A stretch of 64,000 bases of DNA, from the NCBI GenBank assembly GCA_019550975.1, contig SDWH01000001.1, positions 310,001 through 374,000 on the forward strand, read 5' to 3'. Position 1 is the first letter of the stretch. Each line of letters opens with the position of its first letter. This DNA is from Bacteroidales bacterium SW299. GTDB taxonomy: Bacteria; Bacteroidota; Bacteroidia; Bacteroidales; Bacteroidaceae. The position numbers were made by a program, and so were the translations under genes. Shown here piece after piece: positions 1 to 9,800 of the stretch. The notes beneath the pieces were generated by a model. The model worked only from the letters and a program-made list of their open reading frames with translations. It was not told where the DNA came from and did not search any database.

Positions 1-921
1 AATCACCTTTCCCTCCTTGTCTATCATGTGCAGACAGAGTTCATTCTTGTCGAGCGTGATGAGCGAAAAGCCGGAAGCGTCGCTGCAGAACTGTGTTCCC
101 TCGACCGGCTTCACCTTGCGGCTCAGCGAGCCCGAAGTGTTCACAACATAGTCAATCCCGCTTCCGGGCATGCGTATGTGCTGGAAGTTATGGATGTGCC
201 CGCAAAGATACATGTCGACATTCTTATGCTTGCGGAGAAGCGAGTCGACACGCTTCTGCATATCCGTCCGTTCCGAATCATTCTTGTCCGTATCCGCATA
301 AATGGGATGGTGGCCTACCACAAGCACCCAGTCCTCCTTTGCAGCCGTAAGCACCGAATCAAGCCAGGCCAACTGTTTGTCGACGTCCTGCAGATGCGCG
401 TCCGGATATTTTTCCGTGTCTTTACGGTATTTGTCGAGCAAGGGAGGAGTGTCGATCATCACCAGGCGCAATGTCGCTCCATCCTCCTCCATCGTTTTCG
501 TATAATAACGCCCGGCTATCTGCCAGCGTGCACTTACACCTGCATAGTCAAGCACGGCCTGCGTATTTCCCCGGTACTCGTGATTTCCAAGAATCGGATA
601 CCAAGGCAACATCAGATCCGGGTGGCTGTAAATAAGCTCATAGTTGGTCATCCACAAAGGGTCATCCACACTGCGCACTCCTTCGAAATGATGCACATCG
701 CCGGCGGCAACCACAAATTCAATGTCTATGGTTTCAGCCATCTTCCCCATCAGTTCCGCAATCGGTTTCTGGTCGTAATATCCGTTACGTCCCAAATCGT
801 TAGCCAGATAGAAATTCAAAGGCTTTTCAAGCGGTTTCCAGTCGGCCGGTGTCTGTGCGAAAGCGGAAAACGCAAACAAAGCTACTCCCAAAGTGCTTAA
901 AGTTCTTTTCAATGAAATCAT
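1..921 (-). CDS. Secreted metallophosphoesterase, acid-phosphatase type (3' end outside window)
   Basis: The minus strand is open from the ATG at 921 to the window edge, so the C-terminus is missing. The N-terminus is a signal peptide (MISLKRTLSTLG followed by a hydrophobic run ending AFAQ). Calcineurin-like metallophosphatase motifs follow in order: GDVHHFEG, GNHEYRGN, GHHPIY and GHIHNFQH, which supply the Asp, Asn and His ligands of a two-metal centre. The set resembles purple or tartrate-resistant acid phosphatases that release phosphate from organic esters outside the cytoplasm. It lies downstream of a TonB receptor, a lipoprotein and a MINPP-like phosphatase, which supports a role in phosphate or inositol-phosphate scavenging. 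A terminator at 1031-1061 separates it from the lipoprotein gene, so it probably has its own promoter; CAAAGTTG at 962-969 is one mismatch from the reverse of the -7 consensus. Substrate is not determinable here. Confidence 0.85.
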   Translation of the reverse strand, partial: MISLKRTLSTLGVALFAFSAFAQTPADWKPLEKPLNFYLANDLGRNGYYDQKPIAELMGKMAETIDIEFVVAAGDVHHFEGVRSVDDPLWMTNYELIYSHPDLMLPWYPILGNHEYRGNTQAVLDYAGVSARWQIAGRYYTKTMEEDGATLRLVMIDTPPLLDKYRKDTEKYPDAHLQDVDKQLAWLDSVLTAAKEDWVLVVGHHPIYADTDKNDSERTDMQKRVDSLLRKHKNVDMYLCGHIHNFQHIRMPGSGIDYVVNTSGSLSRKVKPVEGTQFCSDASGFSLITLDKNELCLHMIDKEGKVI

Positions 922-1028
922 ACTAAAAACTGTTTTAAATGTTATTTTCGTTTTGTCATGGCAAAGTTGGGTCCGAAAACTGAAATAAATATGAAAAAAT
1001 CCCAGCCGCCACGAAAAAACAATTAAAA

Positions 1029-1063
1029 AAGCCCGGATGCTTTTTATCAATATATCCGGGCTT
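1029..1063 (-). terminator. Rho-independent terminator after the beta-helix lipoprotein gene
   Basis: AAGCCCGGAT at 1029-1038 pairs with ATCCGGGCTT at 1054-1063. On the minus strand the stem is followed directly by a T-run, as expected for a terminator of the gene ending at 1110. Confidence 0.8.
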
Positions 1064-1109
1064 CCAAAGAAATGAATGTATATCAGCTGTGTCTCAAAAA
1101 GAGCCTGAA

Positions 1110-2498
1110 TTATTCTGCCCCGTATGCACCGAAATGATTCTGGGGAGCCGGAGATTTATATGCAGTTCCGTTAATGGTCAGACCCGTTGTTCCGAAAAGC
1201 GGAGCCATATCCGATGCGCCTGCGCCATAACCGCCTGTCAGGGCCGGAGAACCCGCCTGCAAATGGAAATCCCAGTTATCATTATAAACGTAGCTGGTCA
1301 ACGGAGTAGCATTGATGTCAAAATTGACGAACATCGGGTCTTTGCTGTCATTTTCCGTTGCAATGATGCTGTTCGCATCCACTACACCGTCATAATAATC
1401 ATCGTGGTCATAATTATATCCTTCCCACGAATAGTTGATTCCCTGCTCATAAACATAGTTCGGATCTACCTCCTGAGCGCCCGATGCATAGTAGTTATAG
1501 TCGATAACCGAATTTACATTATCATATCCGCCTTCCACGTTGGCCAGGTTATCCAGCGATGGAGTCTGTGCGCGGAACTTGCAGTTCACCATCAGGTTGT
1601 TGTATACATGAACCCTCACATTCTCTTCAGCATAGATACTTCCTCCCTTATCGCTGTCACGGCGCCATCCGGCATTGATCATCGTGTTGTTGTACGCCTG
1701 GATACGTGCCTGAGAACGCACGTCACTCTGGTCAGAACTTGAAAGCTTCAGTCCGTTAGTGTTGGGGGCAAACATCACATTGCCGGCAACATCCACTGCA
1801 CATCCAGACTTCACATTGACCGCTTCCTCGCCTGTTTCACCGTTTGCAACAAACAGATTGTTCATGATAATCGCATTGCCTCCCATCATATAAATGGCAT
1901 CCGACACGCCATTGCGCAAAATGGAATTCATGATAACATAGCGGCCATTCACATTGTTTGTTGTAATCTGCGGATAGGCATCGTCGCCGGCTTCGTAATA
2001 GCCTGCATTAGCGGCAGGAGCACCCTCCAGCACATCACCGCCTGTATATTCAATTATCGTATGGTCGAGCAGCATCTCTTCGCAACTTGCTCCTGCCACG
2101 ATTCCTCCCCACAATCCGGCGAATGTATTGGCTTCGGTACGCTCTGACTCAGGAACCGAAAATAAAACCGGTTTTGCTTCTGTTCCCAAACAATACAAGT
2201 TACCGTTCACTGTAAATTCAATCGGAAGCAAGTTGGTCCCTACCCCCTCCGTAGAAGCGATAATCTGCACACCTTCTTCAATAATCAGCGTTTTGCCCTC
2301 GGGAACGGTGTAATGGTCGGTCAGATTAACGACCGTATCAGCAGGCCATGTAACCGTATCGGCATTTTTCCACTGATCTTCAAGAGTCGGAGTTTCCGGA
2401 TCCGGATCTATCACTTCATTCTCTTCATCACTACAAGCAGCAAAGAACGGCATAGTAGCCAAAGCTGCACCCATAAATAAAAACTTCTTAAAATTCAT
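1110..2498 (-). CDS. Surface lipoprotein with right-handed beta-helix features
   Basis: 462 aa. The N-terminus is a lipoprotein signal (MNFKKFLFMG, hydrophobic core, lipobox FFAAC), followed by an acidic linker rich in D, E and P. The body contains many short repeats of the form N-x-x-I/V-x-N-N (for example ILRNGVSDAIYMMGG, AIIMNNLFVANG, VHVYNNLMVNC), typical of parallel beta-helix or parallel-beta-strand-repeat proteins. The gene lies 47 bases downstream of the TonB-dependent receptor on the same strand, the place usually held by a SusD-type partner, so it may be the receptor's surface-exposed partner. No SusD-like TPR features are visible. The ligand is unknown; the neighbouring phosphatases suggest a phosphorylated substrate (inference). 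Confidence 0.75.
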   Translation of the reverse strand: MNFKKFLFMGAALATMPFFAACSDEENEVIDPDPETPTLEDQWKNADTVTWPADTVVNLTDHYTVPEGKTLIIEEGVQIIASTEGVGTNLLPIEFTVNGNLYCLGTEAKPVLFSVPESERTEANTFAGLWGGIVAGASCEEMLLDHTIIEYTGGDVLEGAPAANAGYYEAGDDAYPQITTNNVNGRYVIMNSILRNGVSDAIYMMGGNAIIMNNLFVANGETGEEAVNVKSGCAVDVAGNVMFAPNTNGLKLSSSDQSDVRSQARIQAYNNTMINAGWRRDSDKGGSIYAEENVRVHVYNNLMVNCKFRAQTPSLDNLANVEGGYDNVNSVIDYNYYASGAQEVDPNYVYEQGINYSWEGYNYDHDDYYDGVVDANSIIATENDSKDPMFVNFDINATPLTSYVYNDNWDFHLQAGSPALTGGYGAGASDMAPLFGTTGLTINGTAYKSPAPQNHFGAYGAE

Positions 2499-2545
2499 AT
2501 TTAAAAATTTAAACTATTGGTTAGTCAATTGATATTCATTTCGCT

Positions 2546-5203
2546 TTACAGTTTGTATCTCACCCCAAGCATGATAGTCTGCCCGTGCCATTCCTTGCGT
2601 TCGATGAGGTGTCCGTCTTTCCGTTCAAAATTCGTCACACCGTCTGTATGCGGACCTTTGTGTGTGTAACGCAGCAAGGGTATATCCAGCAGATTCGAAG
2701 CCTTGGCAAAAATGCTCACACCGTTCCTGAAACTTTTTTCCACAGAAGCGTCCAGCTGGAAATATCCGTCTTCCCAAATGTCATCATCGAAATAATTGGA
2801 CACCTCGCTCAAACGCTTGCCCGTGTAACTTCCAGCAATTTGTCCTTCCCAGCCCGATTTAGCGCTCTTGAAGAGCAGAGAGAGGTTTGCCACATGCCCG
2901 GCCTGTCCGTACAGGGGACGGCTCTGACGTACCGTAATCACTTCCGAACCTTCCATCGTGCGTTTGTCGGTTGTAATCTTAGAATGCGTATAGGTATAGT
3001 TCGCCTTGATGCCGAACCAGTTAAAATACTTCATAATATCAATTTCCACGCCCATGTTCTTCGCGTTTCCGAAATTCATCGGCACATAATAAGAGTTCTG
3101 CCCCTGGTTCACCAGACCGTATTCGATCGGATTCTCCAGCCGTTTATAGAACAGCCCCACCATAAACTGTTCGGACGATCTCGGGAAAAATTCGTAACGC
3201 AAATCAATATTGTCTGCCACCGTATGCTTCAGATCGGGATTACCTTTCTCATCGAAATCCTCATTGAAGATTGTGTAAGGAACTATCTCGAAGAAACTCG
3301 GACGGTTGATGGCACGGGCGTACGAGAAACGCAGGTTGGCATTGTCATGTACATTATACTTGGCATGGAAGCTCGGCAGCACATCGGTATACTTCTGGTT
3401 TCCTTCGGGATCGGCATTCTCTGTTGGAAATTTCAGCAAATAGCCCTGATCGGTATGTTCCACACGCACACCGGCAATCAGTTCCCATCTGTTCCAGGTA
3501 TATTTCACCATCCCATATCCTGCACCGATCTTTTCCGTCGCATCATAATTCAGCGCACCGCTGATGTTTCGGCTGCTCACTTCTGAAAATATGATTTCAT
3601 CATAGTTGTTCCATTCCTCTCCTCGGATTTGCGGGTTGCCGTTCTCCGTACGGAACGTATATTCATTGAAATAGCTGTCACGCTTCTTGTCGCGATACAT
3701 GCCTCCTGCCGAAAAGTCAAGAACAGAACCGTTGTCCAGCTTCAGCTTATACATCAAGTCAAGATATCCGGCAAAGTCACGGTCGGAATTGTGTTCCCAG
3801 CGACGCACCAGCGCACTGTTTACGGCCACACGATTGCCTCCGTCCAGCAGACCTACCTCGGCGTTGTCGGGCGTTTCACTGTACGCCTTCGATGCGACCA
3901 CCGACCAGTCCAGACGCAAGGCATGGTCGTCCAAAAACCCATGCTCGCCCTTCAACGTAGAATTGATGACATACTGGCGGTTCCATTTCATACGCACATG
4001 CTGCTCGTCATCATCCTTCCGGTCGCGCACTTCCGCTTCGCGCATATCCATATACCCATTATACCACGTCAGCTTGCTGTTCTCACTCAAACTGTAGTCC
4101 AACTTCAAGTGAGCGCCTATGCGAGTCTGCTGGGTAGAATAGTTACGATACTCTATATTGCCACTGTCACGTCCCGGCTGATAATATATCTGGCTTTCTT
4201 TTCCTCGATACGTATTCAAGAAAGTACCAGCCGCCATAACGCCCAGCCTGTTGCCGAAAAAGCGGTCACCGTAAGAAAGGCTGGCTGTCAAATCAGGCAA
4301 CGGTTTGCTCCACTTCATTTTCAGGTTATCATAATTGAAATCATCGGGAGTGACACGAAAATATTCCGGCTTGCCCATACGCTCATAAGGAGATTCCTTC
4401 ACGATCGCTCCTTTATTAAACGACTGGAAATCCCTGTCGAAATACATCGCATTATAGCCTGTCGATATGCTGGCCGTAAACTGACGCTCGGATGGCGCAT
4501 CCTTCATCACCAGATTGACCGCACCGCCAATGCCGTCGCCTTCCATATTGGCAGTCAGCGACTTCGTTACCTCCAGACGGTCAAGCATCTCCGAAGGGAA
4601 GATATCGAGCGGAACAAACCGGTTTTTATTGTCCGGGCTCGGAATCTTCACTCCGTTTACCAATGTATAATTATAGCGCTTGTCCATGCCTCGGAGGATG
4701 GCATACTGACCTTCGCCGCTGCTGTTGCGTTCGATCGTCACTCCCGACATACGCTGGATGACATTGGCTACGGTGATATCCGGCGAAAGCTCGATTGCCT
4801 TTGCGCTCATCACGTTCACCACGTTCATCGCCTTGCGCTCAATGGCACGTGCGCCGGCCTCTGTCCGGCCCGGATTGGAAGCCACCACCGTCACTTCGCC
4901 CAAAGCCACCTCATCCGTATTCAATGGAATCTCTATTTCTTTACTCTTTGAATCGACGGTTACTTCATAATTCTTATAACCTATATAAGAACAAACCAAC
5001 GTATATTTGTTCCTGTTGACGGACAAATTGAAACTGCCGTCCAAACCCGTCACCGTCCCCTTGCCCGGTTCTTCTTTCACCATCACCGAAGCACCGATAA
5101 TTTCTTCCCCGGTCCGTGCATCCTTTATTTTTCCCTTAACGACTCCGGCCTGCACGCTGGCTGATGCCAATAAAAACATCACAGCAATAAATCTAGCTTT
5201 CAT
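2546..5203 (-). CDS. TonB-dependent outer membrane receptor
   Basis: 885 aa. A signal peptide (about residues 1-19, ending SVQA) is followed by a carboxypeptidase-regulatory-like domain (about 20-100; GKIKDARTGEEIIGASV and TGLDGSFNLSV are typical), a plug domain (about 120-235; GGAVNLVMKD) and a long C-terminal beta-barrel ending in an aromatic strand (LGVRYKL). It should bind a ligand at the outer membrane and import it using TonB energy. It is shorter than SusC proteins and has no SusD neighbour, so it is better called a generic TonB-dependent receptor. The neighbours (MINPP-like phosphatase upstream, lipoprotein and metallophosphatase downstream) suggest uptake linked to organic phosphate. 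A -7 promoter element lies at 5226-5233. Confidence 0.9.
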   Translation of the reverse strand: MKARFIAVMFLLASASVQAGVVKGKIKDARTGEEIIGASVMVKEEPGKGTVTGLDGSFNLSVNRNKYTLVCSYIGYKNYEVTVDSKSKEIEIPLNTDEVALGEVTVVASNPGRTEAGARAIERKAMNVVNVMSAKAIELSPDITVANVIQRMSGVTIERNSSGEGQYAILRGMDKRYNYTLVNGVKIPSPDNKNRFVPLDIFPSEMLDRLEVTKSLTANMEGDGIGGAVNLVMKDAPSERQFTASISTGYNAMYFDRDFQSFNKGAIVKESPYERMGKPEYFRVTPDDFNYDNLKMKWSKPLPDLTASLSYGDRFFGNRLGVMAAGTFLNTYRGKESQIYYQPGRDSGNIEYRNYSTQQTRIGAHLKLDYSLSENSKLTWYNGYMDMREAEVRDRKDDDEQHVRMKWNRQYVINSTLKGEHGFLDDHALRLDWSVVASKAYSETPDNAEVGLLDGGNRVAVNSALVRRWEHNSDRDFAGYLDLMYKLKLDNGSVLDFSAGGMYRDKKRDSYFNEYTFRTENGNPQIRGEEWNNYDEIIFSEVSSRNISGALNYDATEKIGAGYGMVKYTWNRWELIAGVRVEHTDQGYLLKFPTENADPEGNQKYTDVLPSFHAKYNVHDNANLRFSYARAINRPSFFEIVPYTIFNEDFDEKGNPDLKHTVADNIDLRYEFFPRSSEQFMVGLFYKRLENPIEYGLVNQGQNSYYVPMNFGNAKNMGVEIDIMKYFNWFGIKANYTYTHSKITTDKRTMEGSEVITVRQSRPLYGQAGHVANLSLLFKSAKSGWEGQIAGSYTGKRLSEVSNYFDDDIWEDGYFQLDASVEKSFRNGVSIFAKASNLLDIPLLRYTHKGPHTDGVTNFERKDGHLIERKEWHGQTIMLGVRYKL

Positions 5204-5225
5204 TCTTTGTCTTTTTATTTCGACG

Positions 5226-5233
5226 CAAAGGTA
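5226..5233 (-). promoter_or_regulatory. Bacteroides-type -7 element for the TonB receptor
   Basis: The minus strand reads TACCTTTG, a perfect match to the Bacteroidales -7 consensus TAnnTTTG, with TTG at 5248-5250 in a plausible -33 position. The receptor ATG is 23 bases downstream. Confidence 0.7.
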
Positions 5234-5334
5234 TCAGTCTGGGTTTTCAACATAATTACGCAAATGTGTCTTTTGGATTACGCCCATATTACTTTCATAT
5301 TACAGCATACTTGGCTTTTACCCGCCTGAAGAAA

Positions 5335-5384
5335 GGCGAGAGCCGCGAAACCGCTGAGTTACCAGCATTTTCGCAGCTCTCGCC
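5335..5384. terminator. Long hairpin between the MINPP-like and TonB receptor genes
   Basis: GGCGAGAGCCGCGAAA at 5335-5350 pairs with TTTCGCAGCTCTCGCC at 5369-5384 with one mismatch, around an 18-base loop. It sits just after the stop of the phosphatase gene (5434) and upstream of the receptor promoter, so it probably ends the phosphatase transcript. There is no clean U-run, so an RNA-stabilising or processing role is possible. Confidence 0.5.
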
Positions 5385-5433
5385 CGATTTCGACAGAAGC
5401 GCATTCCCCTCCGCCACCTTCCCGGCTTTTATG

Positions 5434-6705
5434 TCAGGGAAGCACAATGGATTCTATCAGTTCCATCCAATATTTTTTTACGTCCTCCCAATGATAATAA
5501 GGAGCTTTGTCGGTTTTGACAGGCAAAATGACCTCACGCTCATTCAAAAGCGCTTTCATCAGAATGTCGTCATTGTCTTTCTTGCGGTAGAACACCAGCT
5601 GCACATTGCCACACATCGGAATGATCCGATAAGTGCGGTAAGTATCAGCGATTTTCTCCCAGTCTGTTGTGGCTGTTGTCAACTGATTCATTCCCATCAG
5701 TGCGGCCAAAGGCGCCAGGTTCGTATCGTGACCGAAACGAAGCGAAACTGCATTTTTCCCCGACGCAATCACCGTATCTGCGGTTTCGATGAAATTTCGC
5801 AGCAAATTTCTTTCCAATTTATACATGCAGGCATCGCTCAACGGAGAAGGCCCCTTTTCATAATACCATTCAAAATTGTTGCGCTGCCACATATCATAAA
5901 GCTCGTCTTCCGTAAACAAGAAGCCCAGATCCGGCTGGCTGTAACTGCTCTGGCTGATTCCGTGAAGTTCAAACAGATCCGCCATCAGTTTTTTCGCGTC
6001 GATATTCTCCGCCACATAAACAGAATCGTTAAAAAGCTGCTTCATCAACCTCTCCGGATGAATGTAGACACTGTCGGCCGCACGGTATACCGAATCGACA
6101 TTTTCCATGTGCAACGCTTCATAGAGCGGATTCTTATACTTTATATACCAGGCATCGTGTTCGCTTGTTTCAGTCGTGACGTTCAGTTTCGGGTTCAGGC
6201 CTTTCAACTCCACACAGGCTGCTGCCATCGAAAGAAAAGCGCGCGTCTTGTAAGTGGACCTTGCATCCACATGAATCCCATCTTCAAACACCTGCGGATA
6301 ATTGGCATACATTCTGTCCACCAGCCTGCGATGCTGTTCAGCCCCCTTCGGAGTCAGTTCGCCATAACGCCCCTCGGCCTCCTCCGCCAACGAAACGACC
6401 ACTTTCAACGCCCGTCTGCCGTCCGGTGTAAGCCGGCCTTCATCTCCTGCTTTCAGAAGCGCCTGCATCGGCTGCACGTATTTCTTTTCCTTGGTAAGAT
6501 AGCGTGAACCGTGGCGCGCAAACGAAGAGATATAGAACGGTTCATATCCGGCCGGCGCCGGCGCATACTTTGTCTGCGGCTCCTGATAAGCATAATACTT
6601 TCCGGCAGCCAAAGCCGGATTCTGCCGGATTTCATCACGAGCGCTCTGCCCCGCCACTCCCAACGGGAAAACGAGCAAAGCCAAGGCCAGCAACCTTCCT
6701 TTCAT
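5434..6705 (-). CDS. Histidine phosphatase, MINPP/phytase-like, exported
   Basis: 423 aa from the chosen start. An in-frame ATG at 6723 exists, but the signal peptide MKGRLLALALLVFPLG...GQS begins at 6705. The clade-2 histidine acid phosphatase signature is present: FARHGSRYL near the N-terminus (nucleophilic His) and GHDTNLAPL near the C-terminus (His-Asp proton donor). This arrangement is found in multiple inositol polyphosphate phosphatases, which dephosphorylate phytate; a MINPP homologue is known in Bacteroides. The protein should act in the periplasm, on the surface or in outer-membrane vesicles. Context fits: receptor, lipoprotein and a second phosphatase follow on the same strand. Substrate specificity for phytate is inferred from family and context only. 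Confidence 0.85.
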   Translation of the reverse strand: MKGRLLALALLVFPLGVAGQSARDEIRQNPALAAGKYYAYQEPQTKYAPAPAGYEPFYISSFARHGSRYLTKEKKYVQPMQALLKAGDEGRLTPDGRRALKVVVSLAEEAEGRYGELTPKGAEQHRRLVDRMYANYPQVFEDGIHVDARSTYKTRAFLSMAAACVELKGLNPKLNVTTETSEHDAWYIKYKNPLYEALHMENVDSVYRAADSVYIHPERLMKQLFNDSVYVAENIDAKKLMADLFELHGISQSSYSQPDLGFLFTEDELYDMWQRNNFEWYYEKGPSPLSDACMYKLERNLLRNFIETADTVIASGKNAVSLRFGHDTNLAPLAALMGMNQLTTATTDWEKIADTYRTYRIIPMCGNVQLVFYRKKDNDDILMKALLNEREVILPVKTDKAPYYHWEDVKKYWMELIESIVLP

Positions 6706-6800
6706 CTGAATAAACTCAACCATTATCTTTGTAGTCCATAAAATTTCCGGCGAAAATAAAGCATTTCAGTCTTGCGCGGCATTCTTTCCCGGATAAAAAA

Positions 6801-6843
6801 GACATCCGGAATTCAAATGAAACACAAATGAAATCCGGATGTC
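6801..6843 (-). terminator. Terminator of mfd
   Basis: GACATCCGGA at 6801-6810 pairs perfectly with TCCGGATGTC at 6834-6843. On the minus strand the stem is followed by a run of T residues, 17 bases after the mfd stop codon. Confidence 0.85.
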
Positions 6844-6859
6844 ATTGATTTGAGATGCT

Positions 6860-9800
6860 TCAGGCAGAAAACGAATCTCCGTTCATGCTCACCATTTCCT
6901 GAAGAATAGCCACCGCATCCTTCACTGTAGTTACATGCTGCACAACCATGCTTCGTTTTCCGTTCTGTTCCCTCAGATTGCAATACCGCGGATTCTTCGA
7001 CATGTATTCGATTACCTTCCCGAAAGACCTGCTCTGGTAATAAGGACTCTCCAGATTGCTGACAAAATAAAGAGTCATCTTGCCAGCTTTAAGAATCACC
7101 TTTTCCACGCCCAGACGCTTTGCCAGCCGCCGCAGGGGAACAATGCGGATAAGCTCTTCCCCTTCCGGAGGAATCTGTCCGAAACGGTCTACCAGCCGCA
7201 CCTTGAATTCATCCACATCCTTGTCAAGCTCCAGCTTGTCCAGTTCGCGGTAAACCAGCATACGCTCGCTGCTGCTGGGAATATATTCGTTCGGGAAAAG
7301 CAGTTCCAGGTCGCTCTCCACCGTACACTCGTCAACAAACTCTTCGCCGCTGATCTTCTCTTCGCCGGCTTTGATTTCATCCGCATACAGGTCGGCAAAC
7401 TCTTCGTTCTTCAGTTCCGTAACCGCTTCTGCCAGAATCTTCTGATAGGTTTCATAGCCCAAATCGGCGATAAATCCGCTCTGTTCGGCTCCCAGCATAT
7501 TTCCTGCGCCACGGATATCCAGATCCTGCATGGCAATGTGAATGCCGCTTCCCAAATCGCTGAAGTTCTCAATCGCCTGAAGACGCCGTTTCGCTTCGGG
7601 GGTCAGGCTCGACAAGGGAGGAGCCAGCAAATAGCAGAATGCCTTCTTGTTGCTTCGCCCCACACGTCCGCGCATCTGATGCAGGTCGCTCAAGCCAAAG
7701 TTCTGCGCCTGATTAATAATAATGGTATTGGCATTCGGTATATCAATTCCACTTTCAATGATTGTCGTGGCAAGAAGCACGTCGTAATCATAGTTCACGA
7801 AATCAAAAATAATCTTTTCCAGCTCCTCAGGCTGCATCTGCCCATGACCGATGCACACCCTGCAGTCCGGGATGTTCCGCTGAATCATTGCCTTCAGTTC
7901 CGGAAGATTCTGAATGCGGTTGTTCACGAAAAACACCTGACCGTTGCGGCTCATCTCAAAATTAATGGCGTCAGCGATGATTCCTTCATTGAAGGTATGC
8001 ACTTCGGTCTGAATCGGATAGCGGTTGGGAGGAGGAGTCTGGATAACCGAAAGGTCGCGCGCTCCCACCAGCGAAAACTGCAACGTGCGCGGAATCGGCG
8101 TGGCAGTCATGGTCAGCGTATCTACGTTCACCTTCATCTGGCGGAGCTTTTCCTTCACGCTCACCCCGAATTTCTGCTCCTCGTCGATGATCAGCAGGCC
8201 AAGATCCTTAAACTTAACACTCTTTCCGATTATTTTATGCGTTCCGATGAGTATATTGACTTTTCCGTCGGCCAGCTCCTTCAAGATGCGGCTTGTATCC
8301 TTGGCCGTACGGGCGCGGCTCAGGTATTCTACGGTGCAAGGCATGTCTTCCAGACGTTTCTTGAATGTCTGATAGTGCTGGAAAGCCAATACGGTGGTAG
8401 GCACAAGCACCGCCACCTGCTTGTTGTCGGCCACAGCCTTGAACGCTGCACGGACAGCCACTTCTGTCTTTCCGAATCCCACATCTCCGCAGACCAGACG
8501 GTCCATAGGCCGGTCACTCTCCATGTCAGCCTTTACTTCCTGAGTAGCTTTCAGCTGATCGGGCGTATCTTCATACAGGAAGCTGGCTTCCAGTTCATGC
8601 TGCAGAAAGCTGTCGGGACTGAAATGAAAACCTTTTTCCTGCTTGCGCTGGGAATAAAGCTTGATAAGGTCGCGGGCAATGTCCTTGATCTTCGTCTTTG
8701 TCCGCTCTTTCATCTTCTCCCATGCACCCGTACCCAGCTTGCTGATACGGGGCTGTTCGCCTTCCTTTCCCTTGTATTTCGAAATCTTATGCAACGAATG
8801 GATAGAAACGAACACAACATCGTCATTCTGATAAACCAGCTTGATAACCTCCTGCGTGGTGTTTCCGTTCGGCACACGCACCAGTCCCGCAAACTTCCCG
8901 ATCCCGTGGTCGATATGCACCACATAATCACCCGGCTCAAACATATTCAGCTCCTTAAGCGAAAGAGCCACCTTTCCACTCCGCGCCTTGTCGCTCCGGA
9001 GGCTGTATTTATGGAAACGGTCAAAAATCTGATGGTCGGTAAAAATGCAGCAGCGCAATGTATGATCGATAAATCCTTCGTGCAACGTGCGGTCTACAGG
9101 TTCAAATGCAATCTTGTCGCCCCGCTCCTGAAAGATGTCCTTCAGACGGTCGGTCTGCTTCACGCTGTCCGAACAAATGTAAATCCGATATCCGCGCTGC
9201 AAATAATCAGTCAGCGAACCCGACACCAGATCAAAGTTCTTGTGAAAGATAGGCTGCACGGAAGTTTCAAACTTCAGCGAAGCCTGAGGCGTACCAAGTG
9301 CCTTGTGTCCGAAATCAATCCGCCTGAACTCCAACGCACGGACACAGAACTCACCTCCGTCGACAAGCTGCTTTTCAAGTTCCTTCAGCCCATCCTGCTC
9401 ACCTTCATAAGCGGCCAGAGCCTGCGGAGAAAATGCCTCCTCATACACGGTCTGAATCCGCTCCTTCAGCCAGACGAAGTCCTTTACCCACAACACCGCA
9501 TCCGCCGGAATGAAATCAAGAAAACAGATTTCGCCTCCAGACGCTGCAGAAAGTTCGGGCACAATGCTCACCGCATCCTTTTTTTCCTTGGAGAGCTGCG
9601 AGTCCACCTCAAACGTACGTATGCTGTCGATTTCATCTCCAAAAAAATCAACCCGATAAGGATATTCGGACGCAAACGAATACACATCCAGGATGCTTCC
9701 TCTCAAAGCGAACTGCCCCGGCTCGTATACATAATCCACATGCTCAAAACCGTGTCCGGCCAGCTCCTCCATTATTTTCCCGGTTGCAATATGCTGCCCG

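Noticed and set aside
28-900. A 290-codon frame on the plus strand at the left edge
   Set aside because: It is antisense to the metallophosphoesterase, whose motifs are unmistakable on the minus strand.
2546-5203. SusC/SusD polysaccharide utilisation pair
   Set aside because: The receptor is shorter than SusC, the neighbour is a beta-helix lipoprotein rather than SusD, and no glycosidases are nearby.
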